A DNA stretch of 64,000 nucleotides from Meghimatium bilineatum. Taxonomy: Eukaryota; Mollusca; Gastropoda; Stylommatophora; Philomycidae. The position numbers and the translations under genes were made by a program. Position 1 is the stretch's first letter; every line of letters begins with the position of its first letter. The notes beneath the pieces are model-generated. The model made no database searches, had not been told where the DNA came from, and was given only the letters and a program-made list of their open reading frames with translations. This document shows, piece by piece, positions 25,701 through 37,700 of this stretch. Location: positions 31,070,617 to 31,134,616 of the forward strand of contig CM067306.1 of assembly GCA_034231615.1 (NCBI GenBank). The letters run 5' to 3'.

Positions 25701-28700
25701 GCAATTTTAGTCCCCGAAAGGGGGGGCGCATCCAGTGCGCCCGTGCATTCCATATACTCATCACTTCTTCTTCTGCGTTCGTTCTCAAACTCCTGCAGTT
25801 AGCAGGGTGTAGTCCGGAGAACGGAATGCGCTGTGTCCAGGTTTACAGCATTGCTGCAATATCTGCGCCTTTTGGTCTGACACATCCGGCTTCAGCATGG
25901 CTTTGGGTCACTGACCCTATATGGGATGGGACAGCCAACTCCATCCCATAACCTCCTTAGTCGCCTTTTACGACATGCGTGGCAGGTAAACAGTGTTGCT
26001 ATTCTTTGCTCCCCTTTCGGATCACGGCAACACACAGGCGGTACTCATCACTCTTATCAGATTGTTTGACCCATGCAGCATTCCCCGTCACCTAGAAGTC
26101 TGCCAGAAAAGGACAAAGTTGCAATGGCTCAATCTTCGCGATCCATGGGAATTATTTCACAGAAGACAAGTCAGAAATTGAGACAAGATGTGACGATGAT
26201 ATTTTTTTTTCCTCAGCTGACATGTTGTTAGCCTATCCCCCAACCTTCATTATTACTACGACATGCCTGGAATGAATACAGTGGCCATAGGGGAAAGTAA
26301 CACTGTTTATGTTTACACAAAGAAACTTGAATTGTAAAGGGAATTCTTGGTTGTTAGTGCTCGCGAGTACATTTGTTAAAACTCACATTACGCGAGAACC
26401 ACGAGTCACCACATGATAACTTTTTAACTTATATGACGCAACTTATATGTCACACTACACGGGAACAAACTTTGTTTTCACATGGCGCTAGCATCATGTG
26501 TCACTACACGGGCACCGGATTGAGTCATGACCGGGTTCCAGTAAAGACCTGTGTACAAAAAGTAAATATGACCTGATTTTTTATTATTTCCATGAATTTC
26601 TTTTTTCGGCCTTGTTTTTTTTGTGTTTGTTTTTGTGGGGTTTTTTTGTATGCTACTCCAAGTATATAAACATTTTTTTAAAGTCTTTGAAATAGACCAA
26701 GATAAGTGGGAAGAACATACACAAAATAGAGCCACATCGCTCTCTACAATATAAAAAGTCTCAGCCTCTTATGAAAAGAAGAGAAATCCAGCAGCGGAGA
26801 GTAGCTAGAAAGTCACGGGTAGACCAAAAACCATATGCAGTGGTCATCCCATGCCCGAACTGTCCAAGGACATTATTGGCTAGTGCTTATTGGCCATCTG
26901 CGAACTCATAGTCTAGGAGAGTACTCACAATTTCAAAACTGGGTGTACCAGTCATCACACTTGTGACTGACGAATAACATAAGCAATTGCCAACAAAAAA
27001 ATACAATAGCCAAGCTGTAATCAAGCCATTTGTTTATTTTCGTACGCAATTCCTGCTTTCTGCTTCGAAATTTGATGGCTTTGTTTAAAAATCGTTACGA
27101 GGGGGGGGGGGTTACTGCCTTTTATCTGAAATCATAGTTCTAAAAATCACGTTCTGATTTGCTAAGGAAGGGGTTTGAACTTGCCAAATCTATCCCTTAC
27201 CTACAGGCTTGCATAGTTTGCAGAATATTGGTTTTAACACCCAACACCCCCCCCCCCCCCATCTACAGGCCTGCCCCTCCTACAAAATCACCCAAAAATC
27301 TCACGAAAACGTTGGAATTGTCCACGACTCACTGAAGTTACTTTTCTTCAAAAAGGAAAACCCCCACCTTTATCGAAGTCGTATCTACGGCACTGACAGG
27401 TTATGAGTTTGATAGCAATGAATAAAAAGTTCTATTGTGCATAATAAATGGCGAGTAGATATCCAGAATGAACACGATCACAAGTTTGCCCAGTGCGCTA
27501 GAACTACGTGACATTGGTTTATAACCAATCAGGTTTAAAGTTTGATCACGTGAGTAGAAGTAGGCGGGTCCATTTTGTGATAAAGGGCAACAAAACAATC
27601 AAAGGGGTACGCTTGATTCCAATATGAATGAATGAGCAGGAGAGATTTGAGTCTAAGTAAGTGCATACGGAGGGAGTATCAGACCGTTCATTCAACACTC
27701 TAAACCAGTGATAATCACTTTATTTTTAGCCGTGGCCCCGTTTAGGGACATTTTTATTCAGTGCCAACTTCACAAAAATTGGTGCCTTAAAATAAGACAA
27801 TGAAACTTTCTTTACGAGATACAACGGGAGAGTGTGGTAGGAAAGCAGTGTGTAAAGGGATAGTACCTCACGGCGAGTTGTACCTACTTCCCTCGGAAAG
27901 GCCAGGATCCTATTTGGTTCCCCCACTATTGTCTAGCTCAGGTATGTCTCCACGAGTCTGTTTGTGTACAGCACCCCGGGAAATGACCTTGCTAGTCGGC
28001 TGAGCCAAGACCTTCTGCAGTGTACTAAAGACCTGTAACTCATGACCTAGACGGCTAGTTTTCGGTATTTTGATTATTTATGTGCATTCATTGGTCGGCC
28101 TTGGTTATTTTTGACGGGGCGACTCCACGTATAACGGATAGTAAGACAATAGCCAAAAACGTAATGAATGAAATCGTATTTACTTTCTGCAGTTAGGTCT
28201 TCTATATTGCAGATGATCGTGGCTGAATTAAGTGAATCTTACTCAGCAAGGGGACGTCCTTCCCTACTGTACACACAACTGCTGGTGGAGAAGGCGGAAG
28301 ATCGTATTATAATCGACAAAGGCTTCGAATGCAAAGACCTGAACCTAGAAGAAGACCTAGCTCATCAAAACTATTTGTAAAATACGCAAACCTATTTCAG
28401 AAATTCTTCTTCTGCGTTCGTTCTCAAACTCCTGCAGATTATCAGGATGTAGTCCGGAGAACGGAATGCGTTGTGTCATGGTTTACAGCATTGCTGCGAT
28501 ATCTGCGCCTTTCGGGCTGATACATCCGACTTCAGTATGGCTTTGGATCACTTGCCCTATATGGGATTGGACAGCCAACTCCATCCCGTAACCTCCTTAG
28601 TCGCCTTTTACGACATGCGTGGAAGGTAAACAGTGTTGCTATTCTTTGCTCCCCTTTCGGGCTCGGCAACACACGGGCGATTTCAGACATACAAAGAGAC

Positions 28701-31700
28701 ACAATGGTTTAGAAAAATTAATCCTGACTGGCAAAGTTCCAGGTAAGAGAACGAGAGGCAGACCAAGACTACGATGAACACATGACAACGAAGAACTGGA
28801 CATGACACTAGAGGAAGCTTGGGAGCTTGCACGGAACCGAGAGGCTAACAGGATGACAGTGAGGACAACGTTATGTAACTGTTACGTCACACCCCATCGA
28901 TGCCAGAACCTTGAAGTGGTGATGGGGGCTTAGTTCAGCCATCAGAGACTGGAAACTAAGACTGGTCGGGCACTCCCACTCGAGCAGGACCATAGTCCTG
29001 CCCAAGTAAGCAGAGTGCTGAAGACGGAGGCATCCAGCCAAAAGGCGCACATATAATCAGGATGCCACGCACAAAACACAATGGAAACATGTCTGTATTT
29101 ATAAATAGTTATGGTGCCTGCCCTGTGGCGAACGTTCAGGCAGGGACGGTGCCGGGCCTTATACCTCGAAAGGGCCCAACCTCAGTTACTGGAAGTCCTC
29201 AATTGCCCCGAGGAGCCAGGAGGCAAGGGAATAGAGCTACTGGCCAAACAAACAAACGACCAATAAAAATAATGCACTGGAATGCTGAGGGTGTCAATAG
29301 TAAAAGAGATGGATACAGCAAAAAATTGGAACTTGAAAATGTCTTCAGTGAAGAACAAGTTAATATATGCTGTATCCAAGAAACACACCTCAGCAGCGAC
29401 ATAGCCTTCAAAATCAGAGGCTACCAGTGCTACCGATCTGACCGAAAGGACAGGCGAAAGGGTGGAATTCTGACACTTGTTAAAAACAATATCAGCGCAT
29501 GTCAGCTGGAAGTATATATGGAAGGGGCAGAATACCAGATGCTCCACCTAAAAACAGACAGTGCAGTATTCCATCTCCTGAACTACTACTGCCCAAATGA
29601 TAAACCATTGGCACTAGACACAATTCCAGACAAAGTAAGGCTTATGGTGTGTGGTGACTTCAACAGCCACTCTCAGAGCTGGGGCTACGATCATATCGAC
29701 AAGAGAGGTGAGGAACATGAGAACTGGCAGGATGAAAATAATCTCATCCTTATTAACCAGCCAGCAGACTCACCAACCTTCTACTCGAGAGCATGGCACA
29801 CCACCTCTACACCAGACCTGGCATTCCACTCACCAGGCCTGGAACGGAACATCACACGTGTTGTTGGAAAGCAGCTTGGAGGTAGTGACCACAGACCAGT
29901 ATTTCTGGAAATTCACAATGAATATACCAAGGACACCAGCACGCTCACTAGGTGGAACTATAAAAGGGCAGACTGGAAAATGTACCAGCATTTAACCAGT
30001 GTTCTAGCTAAGGACATGAACTTGGTTAAAGACATCAATAGAGCAGTGAGTGAATTTAATAGATGTATACTACATGCTGCTAGTAAAACCATACCCAGGG
30101 GGGGGGGCCACGCAAAAACTACAAACCCTACTGGAATGATGAACTGGAAAAGCTGCAAATTGAGATTGAAACATCTAGACAGCAGGCTGAGAACAGACCT
30201 AGCTAAGAACATCACAACAAATATCAGCAAACAAAGGCTAAATTTCAAAGAGCCAAGTTACAAGCCAGACGGAGAAGCTGGAAAGAAAAAACAGCTGAAC
30301 CTAGAAAGAGATACTAGGAAATTATGGCAACTTGTAAAACAACTAAATGATGAAGGTACAGGGAGAAATACCAGGATCACACTTTATAAAGATAGAAACA
30401 TTTTAACAGGTAAACATGCAGCTGATTACTTTGCAGATTCCTTTGCAGATTCCTTTGCAGAAGACAATAACGTCAAAGTCAGCCCAGACAAACAACAGGA
30501 GGTTCGAGAGAACCAGCAAAACATTGGACAAGGCGAACCTATACCTGAAGTCATGGAGGCACCATTCACAATGACAGAACTGGAGCATGCAATATCCAAA
30601 TTGAAAATGAAATAGTCCCCTTGAGCTGATGGAGTGTCCAATGAAATGATTAGAATCCTGGGAATTGCAGCAAGAGCAAAGTTACTGCAGATCTTTAACA
30701 CAAGCTGGTCCACAGGTAATGTACCACAGGCGTGGAGAGAAGCAATAATGATACCACTCCTCAATTCAGGAAAAGATGGCAACACAGTCTCCAACTACAG
30801 GCCCATCAGCCTCACAAGATGTCTATGTAAAACAATGGAACGCATTATTAATCTTAGGATGCAGTGGTACCTTGAAAGTGAAAACCTTCTGGTATCACAG
30901 CAAGCAGGTTTCAGACAGTGCTACTCTACTGAAGATCAGGCAACCTACCTCTCCCAAGAGATTGAGGATGCCTTCCAAGAAAAGAAACTGGTACTAGCAG
31001 CATGGATAGACCTCAGGAAAGCATTTGATAAGGTCTGGAAAGAAGGGCTCCTAAAGAAATTGCGAAATTGCAGGGTTAGCTCAAGAATGTACAAATGGGT
31101 AAAAACATACCTGCATAATAGAAGAGCCAGGGTACAATTAGATGGTCGCATGAGCAAGAAAGTTCTACTGCGTCATGGAGTCCCCCAGGGAGAAGTCCTG
31201 TCACCCACACTTTTCTTGGTTTACATGAATGACCTAGTTGCTGAACTACCACACGGGATCAAAGTGGCAATGTATGCTGACGACCTGGTGATCTGGTGCA
31301 CGGAAGAACATGCAACAGTGGCCACTAAACAAATACAAAGAACTATTGATGCCCTAACCTTATGGGCAAATAGATGGTGCGTCAGCATTAACACAGATAA
31401 ATGCAGCACTACACTCTTTACCCTCTCACCAAAACAAAAAGCTGGTCATATCAAGATAGACGGAGAGCTCTTGAAAGAAGACAAACAACCAACATACCTC
31501 GGAGTTACTTTTGATGATAAGCTGACATGGAAGCAACACATAAACAAAACAACAACAAAAGCCAGGAGGAAGTTAGCTATCCTGAGAAAACTAAGTGGAA
31601 CCAAATGGGGAGCCAGTGGGAATATACTCAGTAAAGTTTACCAGCAAGGCATAAGACCACACCTGGAATATGGTTCAGCTGCGTGGTGTCCTGCATCAAA

Positions 31701-34700
31701 CACCACATTACAAGATCTAGATAAAGTACAAAACCAGGCACTTAGAATAATGTTGGGAGCAATGTTTGTTTGTTTGTTTGTTTTTCGTTCGCTCCATTGT
31801 AACCATCACGGATATCCGTGCGATTTCCGCCGAGAGCGTGATTACGTTGTGCCACCGTTATGCGCCTTGTAGGCCTAGCACATCCGATTTCGGCATGCCT
31901 TGACAATTCGGGTGGGCTACCCTTAGCCTGTGACAGCCTCTATATCTGTCTCCAGGTACGCGTAGTGGAGACTCTTCGCCAAGACGATTTTTTGCTCTCG
32001 TCTGACTCGAACGAGGTGTTCCACTGTCTATGAACTTGCCTCGTGTAATTGGACGTGCTGTGCCTGTGCCCATTGGGTACTAAACCGTTTCTCATCCGTG
32101 AGCCTGGTTCCTTAAGGGGAAGAACTCAACAGAGGAGTTGGACCCTGGCTCTTTCACCCTCTTAGCCGAGGTGTCATTCACCGACATCGTGTACCCCTTA
32201 TCCAAGTTCGAGTCTCACACCACGCGTTTGAGAGCAAGGCGTTCTCGAGCTGAGCGTCCTTGTCCCAATAGCGCCTGAGCCCATCAGGTACTGAACCCTT
32301 TCTCTCTTCAAGTGTATTTCCGGTGTAGGAAAACCTGACAGTAGAGTTGGGCCAGGGCTAAATCGTTGTCCCTTTTGTGCCTGAGCGTATCGAGTACGGA
32401 ACCCTTTCTCTTCGTGAGCATATTTCCGGTTTAGGAAGGCTCGACATTAGAGTTGGATTAGGTCTTCTTGCTTTACCAAACGCCAATGAATGTATCTGGG
32501 TCTCTGCCTGTAAGGAACACAGGTAACTAGAAGCTCGACTCGAGCTGACGGAGCTTGTAGTTCCCCTTTCCTAGGAACTTTTCATTTTCTATTTGCAGTT
32601 CGCGCTGCCCTCTAGCGCTGTTCTGCCCCTTTCATTGTTTCATTGTACTCGGTATGAAATCTATTTGTCTCTCGCCATGCATCTACCGTTACGTGCATTT
32701 TACATTGGCCGCCCCTCCAATGTTCGGACTGGACTGACTGGCTTCACTGTATGTCGACAGTGTCGCTATATGTGGTGCTGCTGGTGGTGTCGGAGATACT
32801 GTCTGTCTCTTGTGCAGTCAAATCTCTTTCCATCTGCTACCTCCACATTCTCGGACACGATCCCCAAATGATTTGGCCAGAATCTGCTGTATTTCTGTTT
32901 CCAGGGTGCACCGCGTGGAGGTACATTTGGGATCTTGGTTATCTGCTAACCCTGGGTCCGCCTAGAGCAATGCGTTCCCTTTGCACCCCGTTGGGAGCAA
33001 TGAAATCAACACCCATAGCAGAGATGCAGAAAATGGGAAGAATGCAAACACTTGGCGAACGCAGAGACACAAAAGTACTAATTCAAGCAGAAAAGTTACA
33101 GTGTATGCCAAGTCACCCAATGAAGAAAAGATTCTAAAATCTAGCAATGGGGCGACTGAAAAGAAGCAGCTTTATGGCTTTATCCATCAAGCTAAACGAC
33201 TCCGTAGACAACTTACAGACCTACCTGAAGTTGACAGCCCCTTAAAGTCTGTACCAGAACAAACCCCGTGGAGTGACAGGCATGGAATGCCAATATACAT
33301 TCAGACCCATGTGAAAGGAATACTAAGCGAGGACGAACTGAACAGTGTGCAACGAAGGACAGTCACCCTCAGTTTCCTGGACGAGGAATATCCACAAGAT
33401 ATATGGGTCTGAGTATACACAGATGGGTCAGCACAGAATGCTGTGAGGAATGGAGGTGCAGGTGTATATATAGAATATCCACACAAGCCTAGAGATACAA
33501 TCAGAACACCGACAGGAAAATTCTGCAATAATTATGATGCAGAAATCCAGGCAATTAGTGTGGCAGCTAAAAAAAAAAACTGCTGAACTCTAACTCTGGC
33601 CAACAGCCTGTGGTATTCCTGACAGATGCAAGGTCAGTGCTTCAAGCTCTCCAGTCTGGAAAACTAACAGACTTGAAAAACTACTTAGCGAATTGTCTTA
33701 CCAGTATAGGGTAACCATGCAGTGGATACCCTCTCACTGTGGAATACCAGGAAATGAAAAAGCAGACCAACTGGCTAAGGAAGGTGCTGCCGAAGACCAA
33801 CCAGATATACCAATCACCTACCATCAGAAAAAAACAGATGATCAAGTCAATAAGAAAGCCACAAACACCAACACAAGATGACTATCACATTATGAACAGA
33901 TCAGAACAAGTTATAATTCTACGTCTCAGAACAGGACACAACCGACTCCGCAGTCACATGTATACAAAGTTCAAGATTGGCAACACAGCCATGTGTACAT
34001 GTGGACAGGCAGCACAGAGTGCCAAACATATACTTCAAGGGTGTTCTTAGCATGAAACGCTGAGGCAGATATATTGGCCAGAGGAAACAACACTGGAATC
34101 AAAGCTCTATGGGACACTGTATGAACTACAAAAGACAGTGAGTTTTATTAAGGAGACAGAATTACAGATATAGACATGTTTCAAGTGAACGAAAGAAGAA
34201 GAAAAAATGATACGTCACACATATAGATACAGGTCACCAAAGCTTTTTATGCTTTATCGAGACCTAGTATCCTGATGTCGCGGTGACTGGATTACCAGAA
34301 CCGCGTCGCTCACTATTTTATGATAGTTATAATGCTCTGATATAATCAAATTAGAGCAACTCACGCGATTGAAAGAAGAGAAATAAGTTACATTTAACTT
34401 AACCAAATACAAGCTTTATCGATAAATTATGTCTGTTTATCGTCCACTTGGTTGGTTAACTTCCTGTGTCCCTCCACAAAAATCAAACATTTTCTGTGCC
34501 TCCATCCCTTCAAGTCCCTCACCCCTTCCGGGATGAGAACCGATGGTCTTAACTACTGGTATTTACTGTTACTACGAAATCCCGGAATTTAATGTTGGCA
34601 ACCGACTTCTTTTGTGACGTCATAGCATCACTATCATGTGTATCTAGATCTCTGGATGATGTTGGAGGTACGTTACAGCCAACCATTCGTTGCGGAGACG

Positions 34701-37700
34701 GCGCACTTGATTGAGGGGATGGTGAGGCGTAGATTTCCGTGGGACCGCACAAATAAGATTTTTTTAATCGAAGGTCACGTGATAACCGTTAGTTTATAAA
34801 CCAAAAAAAAACAGGTATACTTGACTCCCAAATTAATCACAAAAACCAGGTCCATCAATAACTCACTCCCAAATTAACCAATGTGTATTGTCAGTCGGTA
34901 GAGTTTCTAATACAAACTTTCCTACTGCCATGAAGTTGGCAGGTAACTCAACGGGTACATAGGCGCTAACAGCAGAGCTGTGTGGACAGCATAGGGCACA
35001 GTTAGACACATAGTACGCTCTGGCCATCCACTGCACCTGATTTTCTCCCAGTTGTCTCGACTTTGTCTTGCCACTGGACCAAGATAAAACTCAGGAGAGA
35101 GAGTGTGGTTGACGATTAGCGCAACTCTTCCACACTATAAACCAACTTCAGCGCTAGTCATTTCTCAACCCATTTATTTATTTATCTTTATTGTTATACC
35201 AACCTTACTATACGCCTGCGAAACGTGGACAGTGTATGCTAGACATGCAAGAAAGTTAAATCATTTCCATCTTACCTGCCTACGTAAATTACTAAACATC
35301 CATTGGTGGGACAAAGTACCAGACTACGAGGTCTTGGAAAATTCAACTTCAATCAGCATCCACACAATACTTATGAAGGCGCAGGCACGCTGGGCAGGCC
35401 ATCTTGTGCGCATGGAGAACTCGCGATTGCCAAAACAAATATATTATGGAGAACTCAAGGCAGGATTTCGAAAAGCTGGTGGACAGAAAAAGCGTTTCAA
35501 AGACACGCTCAAGTCATCCTTGAAACATCTTAACATTGACGTAGGTGCTTGGGAGAGCCTCGCTCAGGATAGAACGGCTTGGCGTTACAGCATTAGAACG
35601 GGAGCACTAGCGGCAGAAGAATTCAGACAAGAAACTGCAAGACAGAAGCGGACACGTAGAAAAGAAAAAACATCTCAACCTCACACAGATACATTCTATT
35701 GTTGTCAATTCTGTAAAAGAACATTTTGTGCGCGCATTGGACTTGCTAGTCATTTAAAAACGCACTATTAACTTTATTATTTTATTATTTATTGTTATTA
35801 TTATTATGGTTGAGTTTTTGGTCATCGTCGATCACGACGGACGAACATCATCAATACAAACTTCCAATATGTAGGTCATTGACTTCCATCGTCTCCCGGT
35901 CAAAGGTCAATCACCTTCACCTATTCTCGCCGATACATCTTCCGTGACTAAATAAACATTGTTTGATGCCAGGAAGAATTTTGCTCCAAAAGACCGTAAC
36001 TAATTCGAGAAGTAGGTTGGGATAATGGGGGGGGGGGGGAGACACACACAATTTTAAAAAAAAGAGTGATAGTAGAATGAAGAATGAGAGTGAGTCGTTG
36101 GAAGGCAACGGTGATACTGTTAAGTTTCTCGTATGACAGCTCTAAGTTCATTCGATTCTTCATTAGAATCATGTTTCTTGATTAGAATCATGAAAAATCG
36201 AGAATCGTATGACACTTAGAGCTGTAGGTGTCATTGGTATCACATGCAGGGACGTCATGAAGAGCAGCAGATCTAGGGACAAGGTAGACCAGACATGTTG
36301 TAATTAGCGTTGATTCTAAAACTCCTGCGCCCGGATGTTGTCGGTGCTCGAATGGGGAGCAAAAGCACTGTTTCCCTTCCGATGCATATTTAAGGACGTT
36401 ATGTGATGAAGTTGGCCATCTCATTCCATATGAGACCCAGAAGCCACGCCGAAGTGAATTGTCTCCGTCCGAAAGGCGCAGATATCGCAGCAAAACTGTA
36501 AAACTATGAGACAAGCCATTCCGTTCTCTTGACAACATCATGTTTACCTGCAGGAGTTTCTTCTTCTTCAGCGTTCATTCTCACACTCCCACTGGATCTA
36601 GCAGGACCATGGTCCTATTAGATTTCCAGCAGGATGTAGTCCAGAGAATGGAAATGCGTTGTGTCGCCGTTTTATATGCGCCAATGGCACGACACATCCG
36701 TCTTCTATGGATCTGCAGGAGTTTGAAGACGAACACAGAACACGAAGAAGAAATTCCAGCTGGATCTCTCTTATGGCATGATAATGGTGCTACTATAGTT
36801 CCAGCGGGATGTAGTCTAGAGAAAGGAGATGCTTTGTGTCAATTTTATTTACGCAAATTATTCGATACACCCGACTTCGGCAGACGGATAGAAGAGATAA
36901 TTCGTCAGTGATATATGATCTAATGAGAGAGTAAGGACCTTGATTGATTATTTGATTGATTTATTGAATGTAAGGAGGGGAGAATGTAGGATTTAAAATA
37001 GTGTCAGGGTTTTTCTTCTCTTGTTAGCCCAGTTTACGTGACGTTGTGTGTAGCGACCTTCTGTGCCCAGTACTGCCAATCATTTCGGTCTCTTCTCAAC
37101 ATCTGCAGGATGTGGTCAGGAGAACGGAATACGATGTGTCATGGTTTACAGCTTTGCCGCGATATATACGCCTTTTGGTCTGACACATCCGACTTCAGCG
37201 TCACTTTGACTTGAATGGGATCGGACAGTCAAATCCATCCTATAACCTCCTTAGTCGTTTCTTACCCAATGCATGGAAGGTAAACAATGTTACTATTCAT
37301 TGCTCCCCTTTTGGGCTCAGGCAGAACACGAGCGCGAGACAATCAGTTCCAAAGCCGATGTTTTCATATGCCACAATGTCAATCTATCCAGCGCCACCTG
37401 TCTTGACCTTCCTTGGCTCTTCAACTTTCCTACAGCTGCCGGGAATTGAACCAGGTATGTTCTAGCAGTACCGAATCGCTTTGCAACACAAGTAAACAGT
37501 TTTTTCCGAACTTGACCAACCACATCCCAAAATCAACTTCAACTTTCCTACTGCCATGCCGTGCTCCCTCTTCTCATGACCTGTCCACATAATTTGGACA
37601 TCCTTGAAGACAGAAATCAGTTGTCATTCTGAGTAAACTTATGTACGCTATTTATCGATATTTATTGCACATGGTTCCTATCACCCTCCTATATAACCAC

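Larger units (their letters stand above)
28893..34210 (+). mobile_element. Complete LINE-A (endonuclease-RT-RNase H), with nested insertion
   Basis: Target duplications TACGTCACAC at 28,883-28,892 and 34,211-34,220 bound the element; without the 1.2-kb insertion (and its duplicated site) it is about 4.1 kb. A 169-bp leader precedes an ATG at 29,062. Domains: EEP endonuclease (IMHWNAEGVNSK, CCIQETHLSSD, MVCGDFNSHSQSWG, GGSDHRPVFLEI), RT (ADGVSNEMI, AFDKVWKEGL, HGVPQGEVLSPTLF, MYADDLVIWC), RNase H (YTDGSAQNA, DAEIQAI, FLTDARSVLQ, WIPSHCGIPGNEKADQLAKE), and a tail TAMCTCGQAAQSAKHILQ. No separate ORF1. Two in-frame stops at 30,613 and 30,625 and a poly-A frameshift near 33,570 kill it. It ends GTGAACGAAAGAAGAAGAAA. 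It lies in the PH-PTB intron of IRS in antisense orientation. Confidence 0.93.

Noticed and set aside
27700..27960. hAT element suggested by CCAGTGATAATCACTTT
   Set aside because: No matching inverted end or 8-bp duplication was found.
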